From Bordetella trematum (GTDB taxonomy: Bacteria; Pseudomonadota; Gammaproteobacteria; Burkholderiales; Burkholderiaceae_B), in NCBI RefSeq assembly GCF_900078335.1, contig NZ_FKBR01000046.1:124001-188000 (forward strand): a stretch of DNA of 64,000 bases, read 5' to 3'. Positions 8,458-19,649 of this stretch are shown piece after piece. The translations under genes and the position numbers were made by a program. Below the pieces are notes generated by a model that did not search any database, was not told where the DNA came from, and saw only the letters and a program-made list of their open reading frames with translations. Position 1 is the stretch's first letter. Each line of letters starts with the position of its first letter.

Positions 8458-9785
8458 CCGCAAGCAAGACGACGCGACGGCCTGCACCGTCCGAGCGCGC
8501 CCACCTGACCCTGGCTGAAGGCCTGCGCGCCCTGGACCAAGGCACCCTCAGCGCCGAAGCCTGGACCCAGGCCTGCCTCGAACGCATCGCCCAGCGCAAT
8601 GAACAGGTAAAGGCCTGGGTCCATGTCGCCGGCGATGCCGCGCTGGCCCAGGCCCGCGACATCGATCGCCGGGGACGGCGGGGCCGCTACGAGGGCGCCC
8701 CCATCGGCATCAAGGACACCATCGACACCGCCGACATGCCCACCGAACTGGGCGAGCCCGAAATCTTCCCACGCCGCCAGCCTGCCGCCGATGCGCCCGT
8801 GGTCACTCGGGCGCGACAACAGGGCTTCGTGCTGCTGGGCAAGAACACGGTGTCGCGCCACGCCATCATGCTGCCGGGACCCTGCCGCAATCCGCACGAC
8901 CTCAGCCGCAGTCCGGCCGCCTCCTCGGCGGGCTCGGGCGCGGCGGTGGCCGACTTCATGACGCCGCTGTCGATCGGCACCCAGACGGCAGGCTCCATCC
9001 TGCGGCCGGCCTCGTTCTGCGGCGCGGTCGGCTTCAAGCCCACGCTCGATGCGATTCCCTATGTCGGCATACGCAGCTACTCGCGTCCGCTGGACGTCAT
9101 CGGCCCCCTGTGCCGCTCGGTCGAAGATGCCCAGCTCTTCATGCACGCCTTTGCCGGCGACCCGCGCTTTCTGCCCTCCGCCCAGGAGCCAGGGTCGCTG
9201 CGGCTGGGCATCTGGCGCCCGCGCGACTGGCCGGCAGCCGAACCGGCGGCGCAGGCCGTCTTCGAAGACAGCCTGCAGCGCCTGACGCAGGCCGGCATAT
9301 CCCTGCAGCTGCTCTCGATGCCCCAGGGCTACGAAAACATCGGCGACATCCAGGACGTCATCATGGCCTATGACCTGGCGCGCGAATACGCCGCCATCCG
9401 CCGCGACCATGCCGCCCTGTGCGATCCGGAACTGCTGGCCTATCTGGATCTGGGCGCAACCTACAGCGACGCCGACTACGCTGCCGCGCTCGATGCCGCC
9501 GATGCCTGCCGCCGGCAATTCCACGACATCGCCCGCGACATCGACGCCATCATCATGCCAGCCACCCTGGGCGTGGCCACCCCGGCTTCCAGCACCGGCA
9601 GCTCGGTTTTCATCCGCGCCTGGTCGCTGCTGCACAATCCCTCGATCTCGCTGCCCGTAGGCCGCAGCCCCGAAGGCCTGCCCCTGGCCGTGCAACTGGT
9701 CGGCTTCCAGAAAGAAGATGCCCGCCTGCTGCGCCACGCCCGCCAAGTCGAGGCCGTGCTGGGCAACATGGCCGGCATGACCTGA
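8454..9785 (+). CDS. Amidase-signature family hydrolase
   Basis: The 443-residue protein starts at the ATG overlapping the LivF-like stop. It belongs to the amidase-signature family, with the Ser-cisSer-Lys triad readable as K87 in GIKDTID, S157 in PAASSAGSG and S181 in TQTAGSILRPA. The Gly/Ser-rich loop is slightly unusual (AASSAGSG instead of GGSSGGS). Such enzymes hydrolyse carboxylic amides to acid and ammonia in the cytosol. Placed directly after the importer genes, it probably acts on the imported compound or on a pathway intermediate. A GatA role is unlikely because gatB and gatC are absent here. Confidence 0.88.
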   Translation: MTASKTTRRPAPSERAHLTLAEGLRALDQGTLSAEAWTQACLERIAQRNEQVKAWVHVAGDAALAQARDIDRRGRRGRYEGAPIGIKDTIDTADMPTELGEPEIFPRRQPAADAPVVTRARQQGFVLLGKNTVSRHAIMLPGPCRNPHDLSRSPAASSAGSGAAVADFMTPLSIGTQTAGSILRPASFCGAVGFKPTLDAIPYVGIRSYSRPLDVIGPLCRSVEDAQLFMHAFAGDPRFLPSAQEPGSLRLGIWRPRDWPAAEPAAQAVFEDSLQRLTQAGISLQLLSMPQGYENIGDIQDVIMAYDLAREYAAIRRDHAALCDPELLAYLDLGATYSDADYAAALDAADACRRQFHDIARDIDAIIMPATLGVATPASSTGSSVFIRAWSLLHNPSISLPVGRSPEGLPLAVQLVGFQKEDARLLRHARQVEAVLGNMAGMT

Positions 9786-9828
9786 CGCTACCCGGGCCGC
9801 CAGCGGCCCGGACGCCGCCTCCAGACGC

Positions 9829-9866
9829 AAAAAAGCCGAAACTACGTTGGCAGTTTCGGCTTTGCT
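9829..9866 (-). terminator. Intrinsic terminator after tRNA-Pro
   Basis: A perfect 10-bp stem (AGCCGAAACT, 9834-9843, with AGTTTCGGCT, 9852-9861) closes an 8-nt loop. Read on the minus strand it is followed by a run of six T, so it terminates the tRNA transcript. On the plus strand it is followed by TTTGCTTT and may also stop readthrough from the amidase operon. Confidence 0.8.
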
Positions 9867-9921
9867 TTGAAGCTTTTTGCTGTTGATGTCGGGCACATCA
9901 ACAAAAATTCGACCAAATTAA

Positions 9922-9998
<77 letters not shown>

Positions 9999-10066
9999 GT
10001 TTTCCGCTGCGCCAACCGGTTAAAGTTGCCGCGCCGTGGGTCACACAGCGACTCATCAAGTCCGTT

Positions 10067-11032
10067 TTATCGGTCTCGCTGAACCGCGAAAGAACAAAAT
10101 TCTAGCAGAGATTTTTGGAAAGTGGAAGCGGGATAGCAACTCAAGGCATCGAAAGCCTTTTTCGCCTCGGCTTCGGCCGCGCGGCGCGTGTGGCCCAGCG
10201 CATCGGTTTCGCGGATCGCGGCCTCGACGGCCGTGAAATCCGCATCGCCGGTTTCGATGGCCTTGCGGATCAGTTCGCGCTGCTCGGGCGTACCCATTTC
10301 CATGACACGAATGAGCGGCAGCGTGGGCTTGCCTTCACGCAGGTCATCGCCCACATTCTTGCCCAGCGCGGCGGCATCGCCGCTGTAATCGAGCACGTCA
10401 TCGATCAGCTGGAAAGCCGTGCCGACGTGGCGGCCGTAGGCGGCGGCGGCCTCTTCCTGCTCGGGCGTGGCGCCTGCCAGCACCGCGCCGACCTGCGCGG
10501 CCGCCTCGAACAGCTTGGCCGTCTTGTAGCGCACCACCTGCAGGTAGCGTTCTTCGGAGACATCCGGGTCATGCACGTTGAGCAGCTGCAACACCTCGCC
10601 TTCGGCGATCACGGTGGTGGCCTCGGAAAGAATCTGCATGATGCGCATCGAGCCGGCCTCGACCATCATCTCGAAGGAGCGCGAATACAGATAGTCGCCC
10701 ACCAGCACGCTGGCGGCATTGCCGAACACGGCATTGGCGGTATCGCGGCCGCGGCGCAGATCCGACTCGTCCACCACGTCGTCATGCAGCAGCGTGGCGG
10801 TATGAATGAATTCGACCACGGCGGCCAACAGCTGGTGGTCGGTGCCCTGGTAGCCCAGCGCGCGCGCCACCATCAGCACCATGGCCGGGCGCATGCGCTT
10901 GCCGCCCGCGCCGATGATGTAGTCGCCAATGGTGCGGATCAACACCACCTCCGAGTTCAGCCGCTCGCGGATAACCGCATCGACGGCTTTCATGTCTTCA
11001 GCAATGGGGGCAATGAGCGCGGGGAGAGTCAA
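10067..11032 (-). CDS. ispB: Octaprenyl (polyprenyl) diphosphate synthase
   Basis: The 321-residue protein is a trans-polyprenyl synthase that chains isopentenyl diphosphate onto farnesyl diphosphate to make the ubiquinone side chain. The first Asp-rich motif is LLHDDVVDESDLRRG, the second is LIDDVLDYSGD, and GGKRMRP lies near the N-terminus. The C-terminus AVQRDR is typical of IspB. It is divergent from rplU-rpmA, the common arrangement in proteobacteria. A candidate -10 (TATAAT on the minus strand, 11113-11118) lies 80 bp upstream without a clear -35. Confidence 0.93.
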   Translation of the reverse strand: MTLPALIAPIAEDMKAVDAVIRERLNSEVVLIRTIGDYIIGAGGKRMRPAMVLMVARALGYQGTDHQLLAAVVEFIHTATLLHDDVVDESDLRRGRDTANAVFGNAASVLVGDYLYSRSFEMMVEAGSMRIMQILSEATTVIAEGEVLQLLNVHDPDVSEERYLQVVRYKTAKLFEAAAQVGAVLAGATPEQEEAAAAYGRHVGTAFQLIDDVLDYSGDAAALGKNVGDDLREGKPTLPLIRVMEMGTPEQRELIRKAIETGDADFTAVEAAIRETDALGHTRRAAEAEAKKAFDALSCYPASTFQKSLLEFCSFAVQRDR

Positions 11033-11466
11033 GACGTATCCGAGTTGTAAAACGAGCCGCGCGGCGGCTCTTACCGCTGGGCCACTGTCTGTCGGCAGTG
11101 GATTCCCGGAGGATTATACGGGTTGTGGGCAAGCCCTCAGCCGCCATCGCGGCCAGCGCCGGACCGCCGCTCGCTAAGCGCTTGCTGCGGCAGGGGTTTT
11201 TGACTTTTCCCCGGCACCGGATTAGAATGCTTGATTCGGTTATTCCGCTTTGCCGCACCAAGCCCGCCTGATTTTGGACAAGGCCATTGGGCAACCCCCT
11301 CTGGCAACCCATGATCGCGGCAGGATGGCACGGCAGTGAACAACCGACATTGCGCGGCGCTTTGCGCGGCCAACGGATCCGGCAACTGCCCCTGTGGCAG
11401 CAGCCTGCAGGTAGTGGTCCGGCGGCTCCACCCGCCGCATTCATTTCTCATCAAGGAAATTCCCCC
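11033..11466. other. Divergent ispB/rplU intergenic region with long rplU leader
   Basis: These 434 bp hold no credible gene. On the minus side there is a TATAAT-like element for ispB at 11113-11118. On the plus side the rplU promoter at 11200-11228 would start a leader of about 230 nt. The leader contains GGCAACCC twice (11290-11297 and 11303-11310) and GGCAAC again at 11381, and GC-rich segments able to pair, but I cannot assign a named RNA family. The last part holds AAGGAAAT, the rplU ribosome binding site. Confidence 0.5.
11200..11228 (+). promoter_or_regulatory. Sigma-70 promoter for rplU-rpmA
   Basis: A -35 hexamer TTGACT (11200-11205) and a -10 hexamer TAGAAT (11223-11228) are separated by exactly 17 bp, and face the ribosomal protein genes. 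Each hexamer has five of six consensus bases. Confidence 0.75.
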
Positions 11467-11778
11467 ATGTACGCGGTCGTAAAAACCGGCGGCAAGCAGT
11501 ATCGCGTTGCCGCTGGCGAAAAACTCAAGGTAGAACAGATACCTGCTGACATTGGGCAAGAAATCACCCTGGACCAAGTGTTGTCCGTGGGCGAAGGTGA
11601 CCAGCTGAAAGTTGGTACGCCTATCGTCGCCGGCGCTGTGGTCAAGGCGACGGTTCTTGCGCATGGCCGGCACGATAAGGTCAAGATCTTCAAGATGCGC
11701 CGTCGCAAGCACTATCAGAAGCGTCAGGGCCACCGTCAGAACTACACCGAGATCCGCATCGAAGCCATCACGGCTTAA
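11467..11778 (+). CDS. rplU: 50S ribosomal protein L21
   Basis: The 103-residue protein has the standard L21 start [14 protein letters not shown] and the conserved C-terminal part [23 protein letters not shown]. Its length equals that of E. coli L21. The ATG at 11467 follows AAGGAAAT; an upstream in-frame extension to 11287 is not supported. It binds 23S rRNA in the large subunit and is co-transcribed with rpmA 30 bp downstream. Confidence 0.97.
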   Translation: MYAVVKTGGKQYRVAAGEKLKVEQIPADIGQEITLDQVLSVGEGDQLKVGTPIVAGAVVKATVLAHGRHDKVKIFKMRRRKHYQKRQGHRQNYTEIRIEAITA

Positions 11779-11808
11779 TGCATCCGGTTTTTTAGCAGGA
11801 GCTAAAAC

Positions 11809-13343
<1,535 letters not shown>

Positions 13344-13422
13344 ACCCTGACTCGTCCCCGCCCCGGGCCGCCGGGCCAATGCCTGCGGCCCTTTCCGAAC
13401 CTGTTTCGTACCGGTCAGCACC

Positions 13423-14562
13423 ATGACTGCCCCTGATACTCCCGTTTCGGCCGTTGCGTCGGCCAACCGACTGGTTGCCAAAGTCGGCTCCTCCCTGGTC
13501 ACCAACGAAGGCCGAGGCCTGGACCGCAACGCGGTCGCCCACTGGGCCGACCAGATCGCCGCCCTGCGCAAGCAGGGCCGCCAGGTCGTGCTGGTCTCCA
13601 GCGGCGCCATTGCCGAAGGCATGGCTCGCCTGGGCTGGCGCAAACGCCCCTCCGTGATGCATGAGCTGCAGGCGGCCGCCGCCGTCGGCCAGATGGGCCT
13701 GTGCCAGGCTTATGAGGCCGCATTCGCCGAGCACGGCCTGCGCACGGCACAGATTCTGCTCACCCACGAAGACCTGGCCGACCGGCACCGCTACCTCAAC
13801 GCCCGTTCGACGCTGTTTGCGCTCCTGCGGCTGGGCGTGGTGCCCATCGTCAACGAAAACGATACCGTCGTCACCGACGAGATCCGCCTGGGCGACAACG
13901 ACACCCTGGGCGCCCTGGTCACCAACCTGATCGAGGCCGACACCTTGATCATCCTGACCGATCAGCGCGGGCTCTATGATTCCGATCCGCGCAAGAACCC
14001 GGATGCGCGGTTCGTCTCGCACGCCCAGGCCGGCGACCCTGCCCTGGAAGCCATGGCCGGCGGCGCCGGCAGCGGCATCGGTACCGGTGGCATGTTGACC
14101 AAGATCCTGGCGGCCAAGCGTGCCGCGCACAGCGGCGCGGACACCGTGATCGCCTCCGGACGCGAAGCCAATGTGCTGACCCGCCTGGCCCAGGGCGAAT
14201 GCATCGGCACCGAACTGAAGGCCAGCATGGCTGTCTGGTCGGCGCGCAAGCAATGGATGGCCGATCATCTGCGCCTGCGCGGCAGCGTGGTGCTCGATGA
14301 CGGCGCGATCCAGGCCCTGCTGCACGAGGGCAAGAGCCTGCTGCCGGTGGGCGTGACGGCTGTACAGGGCGATTTCGAGCGCGGCGACGTGGTGGCGTGT
14401 CTGGATGCCGCTGGCCGTGAATGCGCGCGCGGCCTGATCAACTATTCGTCTTCCGACACGCGGCGCATCATGCGCCACCCTTCCTCGCAGATTGCCAGCC
14501 TGCTGGGCAGCATGACCGACCCCGAGCTGATGCACCGCGACAACCTGGTGATCACCGAGTAG
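13423..14562 (+). CDS. proB: Glutamate 5-kinase
   Basis: The 379-residue protein has the amino-acid kinase opening [17 protein letters not shown], the glutamate-binding segment [17 protein letters not shown], and [29 protein letters not shown] and [15 protein letters not shown]. Residues after about 280 form a PUA domain, as in E. coli ProB. It makes glutamate 5-phosphate, the first step of proline synthesis and the point of proline feedback. It starts 79 bp after obgE; proA is not in the window. It converges with the next minus-strand gene (4 bp gap). Confidence 0.96.
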   Translation: MTAPDTPVSAVASANRLVAKVGSSLVTNEGRGLDRNAVAHWADQIAALRKQGRQVVLVSSGAIAEGMARLGWRKRPSVMHELQAAAAVGQMGLCQAYEAAFAEHGLRTAQILLTHEDLADRHRYLNARSTLFALLRLGVVPIVNENDTVVTDEIRLGDNDTLGALVTNLIEADTLIILTDQRGLYDSDPRKNPDARFVSHAQAGDPALEAMAGGAGSGIGTGGMLTKILAAKRAAHSGADTVIASGREANVLTRLAQGECIGTELKASMAVWSARKQWMADHLRLRGSVVLDDGAIQALLHEGKSLLPVGVTAVQGDFERGDVVACLDAAGRECARGLINYSSSDTRRIMRHPSSQIASLLGSMTDPELMHRDNLVITE

Positions 14563-14566
14563 GCGT

Positions 14567-15340
14567 TCAAGGCGGATCGGTCAGTTCGGCCAGGAAGATA
14601 TATCCCCAGTGCCGCACGGCGCGCAGTGGCAGGTCTACGCCGGCCTCGCGCGCCTTGCTGCGCAGCCGCGACACCATGACGTCCAGGCGGCGCGACTGCT
14701 CGCCGTTGTCGCTCTCGCTGCGTCGCAGGCAGCAACCGGGCGATGCAAACAGCCGCGACAGGAATTCGCCCTCGACCGGCGTGAGCGGCAGGCTGATGCC
14801 CTGCGGCCCCAGCAGAGAGCGGCGCGCCTCGTTCAGCGTCCAGCCGCGCGACAGGCCCAGGCTGCGCGATCGGCGCGAAGCCTCGACCACGGCCAGCAGC
14901 TCGGCCGCCAGCCACGGCCCGGCGGCATCCGGCAGGCTGAGACAAATATCGGCACCGGCCTTGAGCGCCGCGATGCGCAGGCCCGGCGCTACGGCGCCGA
15001 ACTGCGCCACCACGCAGACGCCCTGCCCCCGCCCTTTGACCAGTCCGATAATGTGGGTAACAAATCCGGCATGGGCGGCTCCGCTTCGCACCAGCAGCAC
15101 ATCCGGCGCCACCTCCTCCAGCCGCTCGGCCCAGCTGCCATCTGGCTGCTCCGCATAGACGAGCCAGCCGCCGCGGCGCAAGGTCATGACAAGATGCTCC
15201 TGGTCGCCCGGCGACAATGCCGCATCCTCGCAGGTCATCAGCACCAGGACCGGCGGCCGCGGCGTTAGCCGGCGGTCTCTGGTGAGCGGCGCCTGGGGCG
15301 GCTGCCCGTCGTCATCGAAGCCTCGCAGAAATTGCACCAT
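14567..15340 (-). CDS. Winged-helix regulator with pseudo-receiver N-terminus
   Basis: The 257-residue protein starts at ATG 15340 behind AGCAGG; a TTG 30 bp further upstream is possible. Residues about 160-255 resemble the OmpR/PhoB DNA-binding domain: ISLPLTPVEGEFLSRLFASP, RRLDVMVSRLRSKAREAG (recognition helix) and AVRHWGYIFLA (wing). The N-terminal part has the alternating hydrophobic pattern of a receiver domain, but the strand that should end in the phospho-acceptor Asp reads PDVLLVRSG. It is therefore unlikely to be phosphorylated. No kinase gene is adjacent. It is divergent from the first XRE gene, sharing the operator at 15379-15395. Targets are unknown. Confidence 0.65.
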   Translation of the reverse strand: MVQFLRGFDDDGQPPQAPLTRDRRLTPRPPVLVLMTCEDAALSPGDQEHLVMTLRRGGWLVYAEQPDGSWAERLEEVAPDVLLVRSGAAHAGFVTHIIGLVKGRGQGVCVVAQFGAVAPGLRIAALKAGADICLSLPDAAGPWLAAELLAVVEASRRSRSLGLSRGWTLNEARRSLLGPQGISLPLTPVEGEFLSRLFASPGCCLRRSESDNGEQSRRLDVMVSRLRSKAREAGVDLPLRAVRHWGYIFLAELTDPP

Positions 15341-15378
15341 GCTGAACCTGCTCTTGTGGCGATATCCCAACCACAGAA

Positions 15379-15395
15379 GTGATTAAACTAAGCAC
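15379..15395. promoter_or_regulatory. Imperfect palindrome, candidate XRE operator 1
   Basis: GTGATTAA-A-CTAAGCAC is a 17-bp palindrome with six of eight arm positions matched. It ends 34 bp before the GTG of the first XRE gene and lies between that gene and the divergent winged-helix gene. It matches operator 2 in sequence (TTAA..TAAG.ACCAA.GTAA) and in distance to the start codon. Confidence 0.6.
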
Positions 15396-15428
15396 CAAAG
15401 TAATTAAATCCCACGATCCAATCAGGCC

Positions 15429-15833
15429 GTGAAGACCTTTTCAGACCGATTGAGACAGGCTCGTGTATTGCGGGGTTACACCCAGCAGGATCTGGCGCGC
15501 GCCTGTGGCCTGTCCCAAAGCGCCATCGGCAGTTACGAAACCGGACAACGCCACAGCAGCCGCTCGGTACGGCGCCTCGCCCTGGCGCTGGAGGTCAATC
15601 TGGACTGGCTGGAGATGGGCCGCGGCCCGATGGAGTACGGCCCCATGCTGATGGAGCCCGCCCCAGTGCAGGCGCCGTCCGGCTGGCCCTTCAAGGGAAT
15701 TCTGCCGCAACACCTCGCTGCGCTGTCGGCGCGCGACATGAGGCTGCTGGAGACCATGGTGCGCAGCTTCATCGAGACCTGCCGCAACGAGCCCGGCGCC
15801 GCCCAGCGCCCACGTCCGCGCCGCAGCCGCTGA
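15429..15833 (+). CDS. XRE-family HTH repressor-like protein, copy 1
   Basis: The 134-residue protein starts with GTG; no strong ribosome binding site is seen. Residues 5-60 form a Cro/CI-type helix-turn-helix: RLRQARVLRGYTQQDLARAC, GLSQSAIGSYETGQR, RRLALALEVNLDWLEMG. After a Pro-rich linker the C-terminal helix LSARDMRLLETMVRSFIETC has a counterpart in copy 2 and may dimerise. The protein resembles small phage-type repressors without a peptidase domain. The first 75 nt are nearly identical to those of the next gene. The palindrome upstream suggests self-regulation and control of the divergent gene. Confidence 0.8.
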   Translation: MKTFSDRLRQARVLRGYTQQDLARACGLSQSAIGSYETGQRHSSRSVRRLALALEVNLDWLEMGRGPMEYGPMLMEPAPVQAPSGWPFKGILPQHLAALSARDMRLLETMVRSFIETCRNEPGAAQRPRPRRSR

Positions 15834-15890
15834 ACGCCACCGGCCGACGCCTGATGGCCCGGGCCCGGCCGCCCATGCCCGATCACCTAT

Positions 15891-15907
15891 GTACTTAATT
15901 TAAGTAC
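15891..15907. promoter_or_regulatory. Perfect 17-bp palindrome, candidate XRE operator 2
   Basis: GTACTTAA-T-TTAAGTAC is fully symmetric around one base and is followed by CAAGGTAA. It ends 34 bp before the GTG of the second XRE gene, exactly the spacing of operator 1. It is AT-rich within a GC-rich stretch. Confidence 0.7.
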
Positions 15908-15940
15908 CAAGGTAAGCCCCGCCCAGGCTTCAATCAGCGG

Positions 15941-16315
15941 GTGAAGACCTTTTCAGACCGTTTGAGAGAGGCCCGTGTTTTGCGGGGTTACACCCAGCAC
16001 GTGCTGGCGCGCGCAGCCGGCATTTCACAGAGCGCCATCGCCAGCTACGAGAGCGGCCGCTGCGGCAGCAGCCGTGCCATGCTCAGGCTGGCGCGCGTGC
16101 TGCATGTGCGGGTCGAGTGGCTGGCAAGCGGGCAGGGGCCGCGCGAACCGCAAGCCGCCGCCATGCTGCAGGAACCGGCCTCGCCCGCCCTGTCGGCAGC
16201 CCAATTGCCGGCACGCGACCGGGCCATCCTGGAGCACGTGCTGCGGGCCTATCTGCAGGCCTGCGCTGACTGGCCTGCCATGCCGCCCCCGCCCGAGGAG
16301 CCACCGCCGAACTGA
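15941..16315 (+). CDS. XRE-family HTH repressor-like protein, copy 2
   Basis: The 124-residue protein is a paralogue of the gene 108 bp upstream: MKTFSDRLREARVLRGYTQ, then AAGISQSAIASYESGR as the turn and recognition helix, and VLHVRVEWLASG. The C-terminal helix LPARDRAILEHVLRAYLQAC matches the equivalent helix of copy 1. Both genes use GTG starts preceded by CAATCAG. Near identity at DNA level over the first 75 nt, but clear divergence afterwards, points to tandem duplication with selection or conversion on the N-terminal end. The regulated genes are unknown beyond likely autoregulation. Confidence 0.8.
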   Translation: MKTFSDRLREARVLRGYTQHVLARAAGISQSAIASYESGRCGSSRAMLRLARVLHVRVEWLASGQGPREPQAAAMLQEPASPALSAAQLPARDRAILEHVLRAYLQACADWPAMPPPPEEPPPN

Positions 16316-16325
16316 CGAGCGGGCA

Positions 16326-16351
16326 TGAAAAACCCCGCCTCCAGGGCGGGG
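16326..16351 (-). terminator. Intrinsic terminator of the lipoprotein gene
   Basis: The stem CCCCGCC (16333-16339) pairs with GGCGGGG (16345-16351). On the minus strand the hairpin is followed by five T, just after the lipoprotein stop codon. Confidence 0.8.
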
Positions 16352-16376
16352 CCGGGATGGCAGGGCGAAACCCGCC

Positions 16377-16919
16377 TCAGTTGGCCGGCTGGCCGGCCGG
16401 CGCCGCAGCGGGCTCGCCACGGATCTGCGCCGCCAGCGAAGTGGCAGCCTGCACCGACGGCACGCCAAAAGCCAGCACGCCGCGATTGAGCGGCTCGGCG
16501 ATCAGGGGAGCGACCACCAGTTCGTTATCGACCACCAGCGCCAGGCGCTTGCCGATATTGGCCGAGCTGGCTTCCGCCAGCTTGCGGGCGCCCGCCTCCG
16601 TAAAGCGCAGACCGACATAGTTCTGCCCCTGCGGATCGGCCATGGCCTGAGCTTCGGACAGGTCGGCACGGGTGAGCACCGGCATGCGCTGCATGTACAG
16701 CGTGCCATCGCTCACGCGCACGGCGGTCATGCCCGGGGTTTCCTCATTGGTCGCAATGTAGAACTCCACCGAAGGCTTGGTGGCCGCCGGCGTGCCGGCG
16801 GTCGCCGGCTCGGTCGACGTCTTTGCCGTGCCGTCCGCCCCCTTGGGTGCCGCGCATCCGGCCAACGCCAACACCGCGACCAGGGCGGCCGGCATGAGTT
16901 TTCGCATCGTCACTTGCAT
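16377..16919 (-). CDS. Lipoprotein with SecD P1-head-like domain
   Basis: The 180-residue protein has a lipoprotein signal ending LALAGC (lipid on the Cys), then a Thr/Ala/Pro linker, then a domain from about residue 50. That domain reads VEFYIA, VLTRADLSEAQA, NYVGLRFTEAGARKLAEAS, GKRLALVVDNELVVAPLI, and ends AATSLAAQIRGE. This resembles the head subdomain of the large periplasmic loop of SecD (VGFTLN..GA.. and LDG.V..AP). No membrane helices of SecD follow, so it is a free-standing lipid-anchored head domain. ATG 16919 is supported by AGGA 7 bp upstream. The role is unknown; a link to envelope protein export is speculation. Confidence 0.65.
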   Translation of the reverse strand: MQVTMRKLMPAALVAVLALAGCAAPKGADGTAKTSTEPATAGTPAATKPSVEFYIATNEETPGMTAVRVSDGTLYMQRMPVLTRADLSEAQAMADPQGQNYVGLRFTEAGARKLAEASSANIGKRLALVVDNELVVAPLIAEPLNRGVLAFGVPSVQAATSLAAQIRGEPAAAPAGQPAN

Positions 16920-16977
16920 GGTGGTTTCCTTATGAAATTGGCATCAGCGCCGCGAGCCTGCCCCGGCGATCAGGAAA

Positions 16978-17005
16978 AGTTTACAGGGCCAGATCAAATT
17001 GACAA
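16978..17005 (-). promoter_or_regulatory. Candidate sigma-70 promoter of the lipoprotein gene
   Basis: On the minus strand TTGTCA (17000-17005) and TAAACT (16978-16983) are separated by 16 bp and face the lipoprotein gene, giving a leader of about 50 nt. Confidence 0.5.
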
Positions 17006-17056
17006 CACCTGACTGATTCGAGATGTAAGTACGGAATACGGCCTATACTGCCCCCC

Positions 17057-19124
<2,068 letters not shown>

Positions 19125-19141
19125 GGCGCCAGCCCCTTGGC

Positions 19142-19174
19142 AAACGGCCCGCCCATGGCGGGCCGTTTTGCGTT
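19142..19174 (+). terminator. Intrinsic terminator after thiC
   Basis: A stem AACGGCCCGC pairs with GCGGGCCGTT around a short loop and is followed by TTG and more T. It ends the thiC transcript and lies just before the convergent membrane-protein gene. Confidence 0.85.
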
Positions 19175-19573
19175 TCAGGGGCGGTTTGCCTGCGCCTGGC
19201 GCTGCCCGGCCAGCCAGTGCAATCCGATGGCCAAGGCCAGCAGCGCCACCATCACCAGGCCCCAGAACACCCAGGCCGCCATAGCGATGACCGACGACAG
19301 TCCGCCCGCGATGGGCAGCAGGGTATTCAGCTGACGCGCCAGCTCCATCAGCGCCTGTTGCAACGGCGCCAGCCAGGCCGAATCGGCCCAGCCGGCGGCC
19401 CACTCCGGCACCGGCACGCCTGGCGGCAGGGCCGGCACCTGCGGCAGATCGGCAGGCAGGCGCGTCTGCGCAACCACGCCCAGGAGCCAATCGCTCAGAC
19501 GCAACACCAGCATGATGGCGGCCGTCCACAGACCAGCCAGAATGACGAACGACAACCAGATGAGTTTCTTCAT
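19175..19573 (-). CDS. Small inner-membrane protein of unknown function
   Basis: The 132-residue protein is taken from the internal ATG (MKKLIWLSFVILAG); a longer open frame reaches into the LysR gene and is not supported. It has one hydrophobic segment at about residues 4-28 and a second pair at about 85-122 (VIAMAAWVFWGLVMVALLALAIGLHWLAG). Between them lies a Pro/Trp-rich, likely periplasmic loop (LPQVPALPPGVPVPEWAAGW). I do not recognise the family. It lies between thiC and the NhaR-like regulator, with no operon partner. Confidence 0.6.
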   Translation of the reverse strand: MKKLIWLSFVILAGLWTAAIMLVLRLSDWLLGVVAQTRLPADLPQVPALPPGVPVPEWAAGWADSAWLAPLQQALMELARQLNTLLPIAGGLSSVIAMAAWVFWGLVMVALLALAIGLHWLAGQRQAQANRP

Positions 19574-19649
19574 GCGCGCTCCGCGACAGTCAAACTGGAA
19601 GGATAGTGCGCCTCGGTCTCCCGAAAAATCAGAATCTCCCTGATAGAAG

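Noticed and set aside
14567-16315. Prophage remnant or toxin-antitoxin locus around the XRE genes
   Set aside because: No integrase, structural, lysis or toxin gene is adjacent, and the flanks are intact housekeeping genes. Only repressor-like regulators are present.
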